Assembly: GCA_029168955.1 (NCBI GenBank)
Contig: JAPDOI010000710.1
Span: forward strand, 62,001-126,000
Reading direction: 5' to 3'
Length of the DNA: 64,000 nucleotides
DNA from: Aplectana chamaeleonis
Taxonomy: Eukaryota; Nematoda; Chromadorea; Rhabditida; Cosmocercidae
Shown piece after piece: positions 1 through 11,560 of this stretch. The translations under genes and the position numbers were made by a program. Under the pieces are notes generated by a model. It was not told the DNA's origin. It did not search any database and saw only the letters and a program-made list of their open reading frames with translations. Within the stretch, counting starts at the first letter, position 1; each line of letters begins with the position of its first letter.

Positions 1-2232
1 GAGCTGTGTGGAATGTCGCATTCGATTCGGATCACCGTCCTGTTCTGTTGAACTTCACTGCGAGGATTCGTAAGAGGAAGCGAGGGGCTTAGCCTCACCA
101 GAGGATTGACATGACTTGTCTCAGGGATGAAGAATGCAGGAGGAATTTTTGACAATGCATTTCTACTCACATCGGAGTATGGACGAAGAAGAAACTTTGC
201 GACGCCGATTCTTTTGTCAAATGCATCCAGGACGCTTCGTTAGAGGCACTCCCGGTTATACAGCCTAAGAAGAAGTTCGCCTACGTCTCAGAGGAAACGA
301 CGTCTACTTATAACAGGGTATGTGCTCTCCGAACTGCAGGAAACTTTGTGGAGGAGAAGCGTCTGAGGAGGAAGTTGCGTCGGCAGCTTCAAAGTGACCG
401 CGAACGAGAGTGGACGTGTAGAGCCGAAGGAGTTCGAGAAGGCATGCGAGGAGAAGAATACGAGGAAAGCCTACACGTTGCTGCGACAGTATCGCGGGAA
501 GATGAAGAGATGTTTCCCTGTCCTCAGCACTACCAATGGAGTTGCAGTTCGTGATGCGACGCTGCCAATATGGAAGGATTACTTCAGTTCGTTACTGAAT
601 CGTCCAGCGCCATCAGTACCTGAGCTCCGCATGTTCAGAGAGCACATTACGATGTTAGTGAAGTACCGCCGACTGAGTCTGAAGTTTTGGATTGTGTCCG
701 GAAAATGAAGAATGGAAAGGCAGCTGGAGATGACAACATCACTGCTGAAATGCTGAAAGCTCTTCCTCCGTCTGGGACTCGTGAAATGACCAACACCATC
801 CGCGCCATATGGATGAGCGAAAGGATACCCGATTCGTGGAGACATGCGATCATCATACCTCTTCACAAGAAGCTATCCGTCACGGATCCTAAGAACTACA
901 GAGAAATCTCTCTACTTCGTGTCATGTACAAGGTTTCAGAACGTATCATTCTCGAGCGACTTATTGAACATCGTGGAGGAACGACCAGAGATGAGCAAGC
1001 CGGTTTTCGACCTGGAAGATTGACCATCGACCAAGTGTTCGTCGTGCGAAGAGTAACTGAATCGTGGCAGCGGTATTCGAAACCAGTACAACTTGCTTTT
1101 TTGAACTTTGAAGCCGCGTTCGACCCTCCTCATCGTGATCTATTGCTCTGCGAGCAGATGGAGTCTCGGAAAAGTATGTTCCTTAACCGAGGAGATGAGC
1201 AGAGGAACAACTGCAGCAGTTCGTACACCTGTCGGATTTACGTACGCTTTCGAGGTGAAAACAGGAGTAAGGCAAAGAGCCGTAGCAGGACCTTTTCTTT
1301 TCAACTTCGCCGTTGATGACATCATGCGTAGAGTTGCAGAACAGTTTCCTACGGATGTGATCCTAACACCATTATGACGCTCCCTTGTCGACCTGGAGTA
1401 CGCCGACGACATAGTGTTATTTGCTGAAAACAACGCAAAACTGCAAAGGATTGTGAACCTCGTTTCGAAGTATGAGGCAGCCTATGGACCTCGTCTTCGT
1501 CCCGACAAATGCAAGCAGACGTGGGTCTCTCAGAGGCCTTCTACGGGAGTTTGTGTGGACGGACAACGTATCGAACTGGTGGATGATTTCTGTTATTTGG
1601 GCTGTTTGCTGAAGAACGATGGTAGTTATGCAGCGGATATTGGACAATGATGTGCGAAAGCTACGTCTGCATTCAGATCTCTAACCAAGTGTTTGTGGTC
1701 TACTCCCATCGCGAAGGAGGTCAAGTTGCGCGTCTATCTATCCGCTATTCGCCCTATCATGATGTACGGATCAGAGACGTGGGCAGCACCAAAGACGCAG
1801 ATGGAAAGGTTGGACTGCACGGAGAGGAAGCTTTTTGGGCGTTTGCTTGGATATTTCTGGCCGCGTGTATGCCATAACGAAGACCTTTACAAGGAAATCG
1901 ACGCAGTACATCAACGCTTGACACGAGGGAGGTGCCAGCATCTCCTAACGCCATCTCAAGCAGCAATGGAAAGTCGACTTCGACTTCTCGGGCATATACT
2001 AAGAAGAACGCCGGATCGTCTCGCACAAAACGCTTTAAGAATGCTTCCAAATCCTGCCTGGAAATGGCCACCTGGGCGTAGGCGAAAGTTCTGGACGGAT
2101 GTGGTTAAAGAGGATTTGAAGTCACTCGGCATCGAAAGACAGTTCAGGCGCGATGTTTCGTTTCGCAGGAAATGGAATAGTGACAGCTGGATGGAATGTG
2201 TTCAAATTGTGGCTGAAGACCGTGAAAAATGA
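1..2232 (+). pseudogene. RTE-like non-LTR retrotransposon relic (endonuclease tail and reverse transcriptase)
   Basis: This is a decayed non-LTR retrotransposon that enters from the left edge. The first 90 bases still encode the end of an apurinic-type endonuclease, with an SDHRPVLL motif at about 30-53. A linker follows at 394-700. The reverse transcriptase starts near 687 with the fingers motif KNGKAAGDDNITAEML, then PDSWRHAIIIPLHK, QAGFRPGR and a palm region around 1100. The catalytic YADD is at 1399-1410. The thumb and C-terminal region run to the stop at 2230-2232 and include PIMMYGSETW and LRLLGHILRR, which are typical of RTE-type elements. The reading frame changes at least near 700, 1140-1320, 1380 and 1650, so no intact protein is encoded. 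The family name comes from motif recognition; the reverse-transcriptase call itself is very secure. Confidence 0.9.
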
Positions 2233-2381
2233 ACACGGCTGACTACTAGGACGGCACACCACGGTGAAGATGCGGAATGACCGCGTCAGGCGAAAGCCAA
2301 CCGATTAAGTCAAGTAAGTCATCAAAGAAAAATAACACACGCCAGCAGGACATTACTCCAGAAACTTCGCCAAATATAGCA

Positions 2382-3058
2382 CAGATATTTGTGGGGAAGT
2401 TCCCGAGGACAATAGACCTGATTTGGTCGTTATCACTCGGTCGAGGGGAAAGGGGCGAGACGTCCCCCCGTAAGAGGACGTCTCGCCCTTCTCGCCTCGA
2501 ATTATACACGAAGAATGACGTTAGAAACAGCCGACTCGGGAGAAGAACAAGGGAGGTTGCATCACGGTTGTTTCCATGGACTCCCCATGAACATGATGAA
2601 CGCGAAAACAAAGCCGCAGCGTACACAGTGTTGCAGGCAGGCTAGTCGAGAGGTGCTCTTGCACTCCGCAAGTTGAGGGGGCAGATCTGCCACGCAAGGA
2701 CTGTGTGAGGTTTCTCTGTCCGGATTTCAGAGGAAATAACAAGCTTCTCTACAACCTTTCGTCAGAGGTGAATATTTTTGGACCCATTCCAGATTTTCAA
2801 AAACAGGAGACTGTTGAAAACAGCGAGCTCTAGCAAGCTGATTATTGATCAATCATTGAACCATAGGAAGACATGCAGTCGTGAGGTTGCGGGAAGACCT
2901 GCAGTCGGGAAAACAAGAGAACTCCTGCTAAAGGTAACTTCCCCTATTATTCTGCTGTCGGGAGATCCCCTTCGCCTCCCCCCGATTCGGGGGAAGTTCC
3001 CCAGTTGTTTCGAAGGAAGTTCTGCTGTCGTTCTGGGGAACTTCCCCACGAATATCTG
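2382..3058. mobile_element. Non-autonomous element with terminal inverted repeats, about 677 bp
   Basis: The left end CAGATATTTGTGGGGAAGTT and the reverse complement of the right end match over about 22 bases with one mismatch. The direct repeat AGCA flanks the element (2378-2381 and 3059-3062), consistent with a 4-bp target duplication. A second, subterminal palindromic GGGGAAGTTCCCC-type motif lies near 2990-3010. No transposase is encoded. An open stretch at 2277-2645 crosses the left end and shows no coding signature. Confidence 0.6.
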
Positions 3059-3062
3059 AGCA

Positions 3063-3482
3063 GGATTTTACCATGAGACTGGCAAATATGTACATATAAT
3101 CTACAGCAATGGAAGTAGGACCTGGTGAGGATGCGAGCTTTTCCTAACATACTGAAGTCTGATTGTGTTATCACTGTTTTTCAAAAAAAACCGATTGGTC
3201 GATGTGTTTTCACATTTTCACCTTTTTTCATTGCTTAAACAGATGTAGTCGTACCGGTGAAAACTCACCAACCTATTACAGTTGCCACTGCTGTAGACCA
3301 TATAAGGCACGCCAAAACGTCCGCCAATTAGCCATATCGATCTGACTTGGTTGGAAAAGTGAAATTTTCAGCTGACACCAACGCCCCCCAGTGGATGGGT
3401 GAGACACCGATGTGTTTCATGTAAAAAAAGGTTACCTGTGATGTATGTTTTTCATAGTCGGATGAGAAAGTCGACTTTTTAT
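3063..3482. other. Unassigned stretch
   Basis: I see no coding signature, RNA gene or clear repeat here. Confidence 0.5.
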
Positions 3483-3722
3483 CTGAAAAGTCGAATACTC
3501 GAAAAAATGCGATATCCGACTACAGTCGAAAAGTCGAATATTGGAAAAAGCGCGATATCCGACTACAGTCGGAAAATCGAATATTCGAAAAAGCGCGATA
3601 TCCGACTACAGTCGAAAAGTCGAATATTCCAAAAAGTGCGATATCCGAATACAGTCGAAAAGTCGAATATTCGAAAAAATTTGATATCCGACCATAGTCG
3701 AAAAGTCAAGCATTCGAAACAA
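3483..3722. repeat. 43-bp tandem repeat, about 5.5 copies
   Basis: The consensus combines GAAAAGTCGAATATTCG with GCGATATCCGACTACAGTC and repeats every 43 bp. The copies differ by a few substitutions, and the last one is more diverged. The unit contains the palindromes TCGAATATTCGA and GATATC. The period is not a multiple of three, so reading through it cycles through all three frames; the open frame there is an artefact. Confidence 0.85.
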
Positions 3723-3790
3723 ATTCCATTTGGAACAGGTATAATACTCAACCCATGATAAATCCCATTTCCACGTTGCTATCAACAGCT

Positions 3791-3921
3791 GGCCCGGAAT
3801 TCACGAAACGGTAACCACCCTTAGCCATAATTTGCGGCCAATCGAATTGCATCTAGCTTGCTTAGCCATGTGTGCCCTAACCATGGTCAAAACGTGGTTA
3901 GCGTTCGGTGAATCCTAGCCC
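3791..3921. mobile_element. Small inverted-repeat element (MITE), about 131 bp
   Basis: The left end (GGCCCGGAATTCACGAAACG) and the reverse complement of the right end (GGGCTAGGATTCACCGAACG) match at about 22 of 28 positions and both continue into TAACCAC. No coding capacity is present and target duplications are unclear. The terminal style resembles the element at 16082-16220, which also carries a GGATTCA-type end. Confidence 0.55.
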
Positions 3922-4625
3922 TCCAGTCCTGAAGGTCAGCCGGAATATGGCAGAGTGCCCTGATCCAAAAAACGATTTCGGCCGCTTCTTCTGCGGTCTT
4001 TCTCATTGTCAAAGCAGATGTAATTTAGAGTTCCAGACCTTTACTTATAAGCAAAACTTGAAAGTGAAGTATATTATGGTGAATACCGCTCTCAAAGAGA
4101 CGTTATCCTACCCGCACAAAAATAATCTGTTGACAAGCTAATTTATCAAATTCAGAAAATAACAAAACAAAAGACGTTATTTCGTCATAACGAAATGTAG
4201 GATCACACAACTCAAATCCCTAATTTATTCTCAAGCGTAACAAAATGAACTTAGGTGCTCATTAGCATTTTATGTACATATACAATCCTATCATAGCAGT
4301 TGAAAGAAATCATTTTGAAAGGACTATTGTGGATAAAATATTCAGCGTTGGAACAATCAGTGAGCACTTTGAGAATATTCGCTACAAACAACAAAAGCTG
4401 TGCAAATTATGAATCAAAAGTGTGTATCACGCAAATAATTAAAACAGCCAATGAAAAAAACCACAGAGAAAACAACAATAGAAGAGAACCCGCACTTCAT
4501 CCATCTATGAAACAACAAATTCAGTAAACATTTTAAGCAAAGTACGAAGAAATAGAAAACCCTGATTTAAAAGTTAGTAATAGTAATAACAAGAATGGAG
4601 GTAGAAGAAGCATAAGAGAACGGAT
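3922..4625. other. AT-rich stretch downstream of the kinase gene
   Basis: This stretch lies 3' of the minus-strand kinase gene and probably holds its 3' untranslated region. I could not identify a convincing polyadenylation signal. No other gene or repeat is seen. Confidence 0.4.
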
Positions 4626-4950
4626 TTAATCCGCATCTTCCTCTCCAGTAGTGTCCGCTGTGCGACCACGTGTTCCACGATGCAATGGATCCATAATACC
4701 TGGCCTTCGAATGGGATTAGGCGGATGTAGTCCAGGAATCCTTAGAATGAGAGATGCCAAGCTATTCTTCCCAATGAAAAATGTAGAGAATTTTGCTCGC
4801 AACCTACCTTTTAGCCTCGGGAATGCGAGAAAAGAAGGAGCTTTGTAAAGCATCGGCCATCGTGATACGAGCAGCAGGTTCAAACTGCATCATAGCATGC
4901 ATGAGTTCGAACAACTCCCGTTCTTCTGGATCAGAATCCTCGATTTTCCT
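4626..4950 (-). CDS. LAMMER/CLK-type protein kinase, C-terminal exons
   Basis: Two minus-strand exons encode the end of a CLK/Doa-family (LAMMER) dual-specificity kinase, which phosphorylates SR splicing factors in the nucleus. Exon 4950-4808 follows a TTTTAG acceptor and encodes the end of the C-lobe: ERELFELMHAMMQFEPAARI, then TMADALQSSFFSRIPEAK. This matches the family pattern LFDL..MLEYDPAKRIT..EAL.HPFF. It ends at a GTAGGT donor. After a 67-bp intron, exon 4740-4626 (acceptor TTCTAAG) completes the split Arg codon and encodes a short proline-, arginine- and acid-rich tail ending GEEDAD and TAA. The phases agree across this junction. The exon between this part and the upstream exons at 33 kb was not located. 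That both parts belong to one gene is inferred from strand, order and complementary domain content. Confidence 0.82.
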
Positions 4951-5714
4951 CTAAAATTTGTTGCTTGTCAATTCAGTAAAAACTTAAGCATAGGCTTTCC
5001 CAGTAGGAGTATAACAAAACTGAGCAAAAGCATAGTTCAACGTAGCAATGCAATCCTCGGCACTTGCAAGGAACATTTACAGTCATCTTAACACTACGAC
5101 ATAATGATCGACAAATACGCCAAGATCATGATTTAACCCGGGCGACTCTTACCTTCCAACAAACAGTGTATAATTTCCACTCGTTACACAGAATTTGAAT
5201 TACGAAAAAGGAGCAATATATAACATCAAGCTCTTGCGGTAACCGCTACAGCAACTGCTAACAAGAAATGCATAACTAGTGTAACAGGTCTGAACGAGGA
5301 AACTCGAATACCGTTAGAGAATTGCCATGCCATGAATGGTTGAATAGCAAGTGCATCTCACCGCGAGCCCTTGATCCCGAAGAGTTATCAGTTTGAAACT
5401 TCAGGTAACAGTAGGTATAACGCCTTTTACCTACCTTAACCCACACAAATTTCCGAGAAAAAAAAAACAGAAACGTATCATATCAGCGTTCAGCGGCCCA
5501 AACAACCCTCCGGTCGAAGAATGGACGAGAATTGAACAAAAAAAATTCGACATCAGGCTTGCTGAAGGGGGGTTTTAGGTGACTAAAGAGATCTACAAAT
5601 TTTTCAACTCTTGGGCAGCGTCCATACGTCGCGAAAGCGGGCGTTCCCGCTGTTGTGCGCCTCTCGACGCTGGAGCAGCCCGTGCCCGCAAATGAACACA
5701 GGCAAACACCCCCT

Positions 5715-6416
5715 CTCAGATAGAGACATCACACTTCCCGCGGTACCATTAGCCGACGTCCCGTAACCCCTCCCGCAGAAGGCCAATAGATTGGTCGCGG
5801 GCAGTCGGCAGCGCTGTTTCGTTGACTGCCCGTATACGGTGAACACGCACTTTGCGGCCCTTCTGCCACCGCCTTACGGCTAATCTGCTGACGGACAGAA
5901 GACAATCCTAAAACATTTTGCGGCACATCTAAAAATCACCCTTTAAATAAAGGTCTCTCCTAACAAAATTCGAAAAATCCGCTCCTGGGGATTTCATCTT
6001 GAACTGCATTTGACAAGTAAGGGGTGAGCTTCTACGGGGAAGCTTACTACACCCACTGCTTCTTACAGCCTTCCCATTCGCAGATGCCATTAACGAACAG
6101 TGGTTCACCTGCCCAAGGCCAGCGTCGCACACAGCGCGGGTTTTGGAAAGAGTCTCAACACAGCGTTCTCTGCTCGTCAATTGTTCATTGGCTCCACTCT
6201 AGTGGGTGGTGCAATGATGATATCAGAGTGGGAATCGATGAGTGAGTGTTCGATGACCCCCAGCAATAGCCGACTGCCCGCCGACACTCCGCGGAAAGAC
6301 GGTAAAGCCTCTCTGTCAGCGGGAAGTGGGGCGCTGTGCCACGCCCACAAAATTGGGGCCGCGCGAAGTCGACTAGCCCGACTTGGCCGGCGGGAAGTGA
6401 GCTGTTTTTATCTGAG
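5715..6416. mobile_element. Inverted-repeat element, family A copy 1, about 702 bp
   Basis: The ends are inverted repeats of about 29 bp. The left end begins CTCAGATAGAGACATCACAC and the right end is the near-complement CTGTTTTTATCTGAG. A second copy in the same orientation is at 32290-32943. They share most of their length, for example GGTCGCGGGCAGTCGGCAGC and TTTTGCGGCACA. No transposase is encoded, and target duplications could not be identified. Confidence 0.7.
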
Positions 6417-7138
6417 TTACCTCGTGTTGATTCGATTGAAAACGTTTGATCGGGTGATCAATCGCTCAAATCGGCGCAACGGCTGATAATTTCCCACGGT
6501 TTTCGACTTCCGAGGTGGGATTATGAGAAACAAGGGCAGTAGTTTTGCTACAGGTTTAGTGCCACCTGCTTTAGTGATGGAGCAGGAAGCTTAAAACTTG
6601 CTGCTTGCTTCGTGGTGCTGGCGCAAGCGCGCGAGAGCGAGCGGACGAAGGCGAGCGAGAATAAACGCCTGTGAGCGGCTGGCGAATCGTGCGCCCACGA
6701 TGACCATTCATTTTGCGTAATCGCACGCTCTCGCCACTTATGGACGGAGCCTTAGGCGCTATACATACTACTCAAAGCCTGCGCGGCACACGCGTGAAGC
6801 GCGGCGTAGCGTTGGAGTATGGATGCCCTGACGCCTCGCCGCGCGGTACGCGTGTGACGCCCGCTCTACCATGACGGCGACGGCCGCAACATCTTTTTCA
6901 TCTTTTTCATTATTATTCCATCCCCAATTCAATTCTCTTCCACGATGATTGATTCCAGTGCTATATTCTGCTACCATGACAGCCATGCGTATGCAGATTT
7001 TGCTTTCTCAGCGGAGTGAAGACCCACTTTAATCCGCTCTGCCATAGCGTCACCTCTGGGGTGTTCACAGAGTCCGCAAGCGAGTCGCGCGCGTCGCGCC
7101 CCTTGAAGGTATTCGTACCCCACCGCCCCGCCCCCGCC
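6417..7138. other. Unassigned stretch with CG-rich patches
   Basis: It contains short degenerate repeats such as GCGCGAGAGCGAGCGGACG near 6630 and GACGCGTGTGACGC-like words near 6780-6860. No coding signature is seen. Confidence 0.4.
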
Positions 7139-7272
7139 CATAACACCACACACCACACCACACCACACACCACACCACACCACACCACACCACACCACAC
7201 CACACCACACCACACCACACCACACCACACCACACCACACCACACCACACACCACACCACACCACACCACCC
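7139..7272. repeat. ACACC pentanucleotide microsatellite
   Basis: The ACACC/CACCA unit is repeated for about 130 bases with a few register slips. Open frames over this tract on both strands are artefacts of the low-complexity sequence. Confidence 0.95.
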
Positions 7273-8368
7273 CGCCCCGCCCCGCCCGCGCATGACGCGC
7301 GTGTCGCGCTGGCGTTGAGGAATATGAATAGCGTCTTACAAGGGAAGTATAAGAAGCGTAGGTCTGAACGGTATAAATCTAATGTCATGTGGGAACGTTC
7401 ACGCATTACATGGTGAAATAGTGTTGGGTAACCGCCGCGAAAGATAGATCTGAAGGAGTTATAAGCTCCGAAAATTTGCCAGCCATCGACCTCCTCCTAG
7501 TCTATAAATTGTTAAGCGGCCAAGCCAACAGCATCGAAGGCGCAAAGGGAGGAAGGGGCAGTGGTGGGCATGTGACCAGGGTTCGAATCTCCCTCAGAGC
7601 TGTTTCTTTGCAAAATCACGGAACTTTCATATTTTGATCAAAAATTATATCACAAAAGTCATTTTATCATTTTGCTACGCGATATAGCCACATCGAAAGT
7701 GAGATAGACACGGGTACAAAGGATTTAAGGTTTTGCTCCCCATCAAGGATTTCCATTGTTTTGGAGAACTTAAATGATTTGGAAGTATTAACACATAACA
7801 GCACATATTTTTAACAACCTTATCACTTTATTGGACGCAAAATACATAACCATTTCTTTCACCAATGGTAAATAGGCACATAAAGCATCAAACAAGCAAA
7901 TTACGCAATAGGGACAGCGAATGAACGCGATAGGCTCCTATCTCTTCACAGGGGCCGAGCGCTACTGGAAATTCGAGATCAGCTGGAGTTTCGAAAGGAC
8001 CCGGACGGATAAGAACGCAGCCGGCCTTAAAGGCACGCAGGAAACCATATATTAATTTAAACGACCTGAAAATTCAAAATTTTGAAGAGCAATAGTAAAG
8101 TGAAATCGCTCGAGCAGTGCTTTCGAATAGGTAAAAACCCCAATGTCTGCCAAAGCTTGTTACACCAGGCGGTTTCATCAAAATCTGAAAGTTTTTCCCG
8201 CCGGCACAAGAGCCTGTATCGCGCTTTGATAGTCTCCTTGACGGCCAACAGCATCGACTACCAGGTGCCCGGGCTGGAGCCGGAACACCACACGGTCACT
8301 CGCTCACCTCTTATCAAAACGAGCCGCAACGCAGGCCAAGCTCCTCCCTGCGAGCTGCTCGGGCATCG
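7273..8368. other. Unassigned stretch
   Basis: No gene is recognised. A sequence near 7578 resembles a tRNA B box (GGTTCGAATC), but the arms do not pair properly, so no tRNA is called. Confidence 0.4.
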
Positions 8369-8790
8369 AGGGTACGCGCATAAAAACGTATTTTATTTTT
8401 TTCATGTTTTTGTGTAGCTTGGCCTCTCTAGTGAACGAAAATGTTGAAGGAGACCATGAAAAACTTTCATTTGTGAAGAAATGTCAATTGGAACTAATTG
8501 TAAATATGAATTTAAATTTCGCGCCAAAATCGTTTTTGAAGTTTTCCTGCATTTGGTGGTCTCGACCCCTGTTATTTTCGACGTTTTCCTGCATGTGGAG
8601 TTTGTGCCGTAACTGTTTTTTATGTTTTATGTTGTTTGACGGCCGCATCAACACTCTATGAAAAGGTGCCAGATGACTGGTGAGAACTGACGGCGGATCG
8701 TTCATAACCCTACGTTTTTGACGAGCCGAAGTTCAACGGTGTGGTCTTCCAGGCTCATTCATAAGATTGAGCCTGAAAATGGTAACTGAT
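8369..8790. repeat. Interspersed repeat family B, copy 1
   Basis: It is homologous over about 420 bases to 12549-12975 in the same orientation. Shared landmarks are GTAGCTTGGCCTCTCTAG, the stretch CAAAATCGTTTTT, a CTGCATGTG-type word and a final CTCATTCAT..GATTGAGCC. No termini, target duplications or coding potential were recognised. Confidence 0.7.
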
Positions 8791-9914
8791 TTCCAGCGCG
8801 ACCGATGCCCTTGAAGTAATCAGTAGTCTGTAGAAGTGCTCAGAGATTACTTTAGAAGCAGAATCAAAGACGGCAAAGCAGGTATTCATAGAAATCTTAA
8901 TAATTGAGGGCTGGCGGACACGAAGCGATTGCTTGTTCTTGAACGTTTTCCCCATCTTTTTCTTAACTTGAGTGATGGCAAGATATACCTTCATGTGAGG
9001 ATAACATAACAACCGCTTCTATTGCGAACCCTGCCTTGAAGCGTGAAGAGGGAGTTATGAAATACAAGCATTGACTGATTAGCGTATAGTCATCCATTGC
9101 GATGAAGCAGTCGAAATTTCTAGCTGGGAACAAAACCTTGAATCTCACGTAAACGAGCCTGTTTCATCGTAGACATGGCTAAACCGTGCTGCAGAATCAT
9201 AAAATGACATCAGGGGCTTGTGATATAATCCCTGATAAAAACATGCATGTTTCTTTAATCCGCAGAAAAAAAGCTCCTGGGGTGGTATGCAATGAAGCAT
9301 TTGTCCGCAGGAATGAGCTAGTGGAAATATTTAGCTGCTCACCGGCTTCGAGAGATGTAATGAACTAAAGACCTGCCGCTAAGCCGTTCTCTTTATTGTG
9401 ACAATTCAAAGATTTGGGAGAAAGAAGAGAAGAAAACATCTTATCTCATCTCTGAAAACAAGATACCACACTGATACCATCAAATCACCGGTAACCTTAG
9501 CCATTTCATCATTCGGAGCTATGCAAGGGAGATTCAGCCACCGCTCAGCAGTTTCCAGAGCTACCAAATTAAAACTTATCACGAGCATGAGATAAAATAT
9601 TTCCTCATGTTCATCTCAACAGGAATTACAAGCTGAAGAACTTTCGCTTCAGTCTTACGTTTCGTTATATTCAGAGACTATTGTTTGAGCACTCTAGCTT
9701 TCTAGAATACGCTTAGAAATCACCCGAGATATCAAAGTTTACCTTCGTTGTCGCAGGCGAAGACTACACTCACAGAAAAGATGGAAATTTCATAGAGTCA
9801 AGCGGTTGAGTCAATAGAACGTAAAGACCCCCCTTCTCGAAACGTTGGTTGGAATCGGTCCCTGTTCTCAATAAAAATTTATTACAGTAGCCACTACCTC
9901 TTTGGCGGCTAATC
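8791..9914. other. Unassigned stretch
   Basis: Only short open stretches without recognisable motifs. No repeat boundaries seen. Confidence 0.4.
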
Positions 9915-10315
9915 TCTGCCGACCAAACCAAAGAGGGTTCCACCGTGCTCCCCCCCCCAGACCCGATTCAAGGGTATTTTCATCTCCGGCCCAACGGTAT
10001 TTCCCTCTCCATACCAAGTTCCTTCTGCATTCCCGCCCCAACCCCTCAAAAAACGGTCACACTGTTCCGCGGTATTTCTTTACCCCACAACCGATCCTAA
10101 GGTATTCCCCACAAATCCGGCATCACGGTATTTCCACCTCCATACCCGGCTCTACGGTAATTTCCACACCATAACCGATTGATTACACGGCATTCCTTCC
10201 CCCCACACCACTCTTATTTTATTTCCCCCTTCCCCACACCCGGCCCCGTGGTATTCCCCCACATCCGACCTAAACGTATTACCTCACTGCGGCACCCGGT
10301 CTAGGGTAAAGCACC
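9915..10315. repeat. Degenerate C-rich minisatellite
   Basis: Units of roughly 35-40 bp built around CCCGGCTCTACGGTATTTCC recur about ten times with heavy divergence. Related words appear again at 12200-12240 (CTCTGCGGTATTTCGCCC). No coding signature. Confidence 0.6.
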
Positions 10316-10541
10316 CTCGGTTTCAGTAACCAGGTAGGACCACAACTTTGGGTTCCAGGAGGGGGGGGGGCGCAGGCCCCCGGCCGGTCGCCATGCGAAA
10401 GCTGTTGGGACTTAGTATAACAGAAAAATAGCGAAGCTTTGAATTTATTCCCAAAATAACTCATAGAAAGTTAGGCAGGTCCTAATAAAGATAATGAACA
10501 ATTGATAATAACTTCAGTTATCCTCTGTTTCCGAGTGAAAT

Positions 10542-10736
10542 TTATTTCCGTTGATCGCGTGCGTCTGCGCGCGTACGCTGCGTCTCCTTCTCTTCTATGA
10601 ACGCATTCGAAAGTGATGTGTTCCTAAAACGTATGCGTTGTAGCCTTCCGAAGCGCAGGTCCTCGTTGTTATCGCGGTATATTCCGTAATGTTTTGCGGC
10701 GTCCATTTTGATCATTTCGATTTCCTCATCAGCCAT
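10542..10736 (-). CDS. Unrecognised 64-residue acidic/basic peptide (weak gene candidate)
   Basis: A minus-strand frame starts at an ATG (10736-10734) and encodes MADEEIEMIKMDAAKHYGIY followed by a charged stretch with RFGRLQRIRFRN, ending in a basic tail. It begins just 3' of the stop of the 10748-11239 frame on the same strand. The two may be pieces of one exon broken by a frameshift, or the second half of a spliced gene. The residue mix looks protein-like, but I recognise no family. It could still be chance. Confidence 0.3.
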   Translation of the reverse strand: MADEEIEMIKMDAAKHYGIYRDNNEDLRFGRLQRIRFRNTSLSNAFIEEKETQRTRADARDQRK

Positions 10737-10747
10737 CTCGTTTTTTC

Positions 10748-11239
10748 TCAAATTGATCGTAATATTTCAACACCCAAGTTTTCGAGAACTCCGAAATGAC
10801 TGTCGTCGCGCGCAGAGTGGGCATCGACTCTGCTTTCAATCCTCGCCACAGCTTTACAAAAAGCATTATCAATCATTTTTGAGAGCTGGTTGGGATCCAC
10901 TATCACAGTAGCCGCTTGTGTGGCAGCAGTGATGTGGCGTGTAGTTGTGCCTGGAAAAGGATCTTGATTTGGAGACTCAGGGTCGTGTGTAGGTGTTTGC
11001 GGAAGATGAGCAGAAGAGTGTTGATGTGGGGACGCCGAGTCCTGTAGAGGTGATTGCGGAGGAGAAGCGGCAGGATTTTCATGCGGAAAATGTTGTGACG
11101 AGTCCAATAAATGGAAGGCATCATCGTCTGGCCAATTGTCGTCGTTGGGACAACTCCACGAGTTTACCTCATAGATCGTTCGAGACTCGCAAGCGTTTGG
11201 AGTTCCCGGGCATTGTTCTGTGATAGTAAGACTGCTCAC
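10748..11239 (-). CDS. Unrecognised proline/serine/histidine-rich protein fragment (weak gene candidate)
   Basis: This is an open minus-strand stretch of about 163 codons without a clear ATG at its start. A TTTGTGAGCAG sequence just upstream could be a splice acceptor, so it may be an internal exon. The first third is acidic (DDNWPDDDAFHLLD) and the middle is rich in P, S, H and Q (SPPQSPLQDSASPHQHSSAH). The last third looks helical (DPNQLSKMIDNAFCKAVARI). It stops a few bases before the neighbouring small frame at 10736. No family is recognised. It is listed because its composition is unlike the repeat-derived open frames around it. Confidence 0.33.
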   Translation of the reverse strand: MSSLTITEQCPGTPNACESRTIYEVNSWSCPNDDNWPDDDAFHLLDSSQHFPHENPAASPPQSPLQDSASPHQHSSAHLPQTPTHDPESPNQDPFPGTTTRHITAATQAATVIVDPNQLSKMIDNAFCKAVARIESRVDAHSARDDSHFGVLENLGVEILRSI

Positions 11240-11560
11240 AAAGGATTTTTATGCGATATAAGACCTGAAGTGTCCCTTTCAAAGGTCGGTTAAAGTAAAG
11301 TCTGCAATCCTGCTTGCTCTTTTGGCCTTCCAGGATCTGTACATTTAATCCAGTTCATTCGCTCTTCAATAAGCAATAACAAATAAGCAATTTTTTTAGC
11401 CAACTTCATAGATGCTATTTCTAGCTTGTCGACCTCAGCGAGAGAAGGTTAAGCGATTTTGAGAGGCAAAATAATTGGCTTCTCATTATATAATAATTGG
11501 CTTCTCATTATATCAAAATCATGAGTGTAACGTTTTCGAACCAGACAGATCTGAAAAAGG
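11240..11560. repeat. Unassigned stretch with a short tandem duplication
   Basis: The 21-bp word AATAATTGGCTTCTCATTATA occurs twice in tandem at about 11470-11512. Nothing else is recognised. Confidence 0.55.

Noticed and set aside
2277..2645. 122-residue protein on the plus strand
   Set aside because: It crosses the left end of an inverted-repeat element and has no recognisable domain.
7139..7400. Long open frames on both strands over the ACACC tract
   Set aside because: They are fully explained by the pentanucleotide repeat, which has no stop codons in several frames.
7540..7620. tRNA gene
   Set aside because: GGTTCGAATC resembles a B box, but the T-arm and acceptor stems do not pair and no good A box is present.
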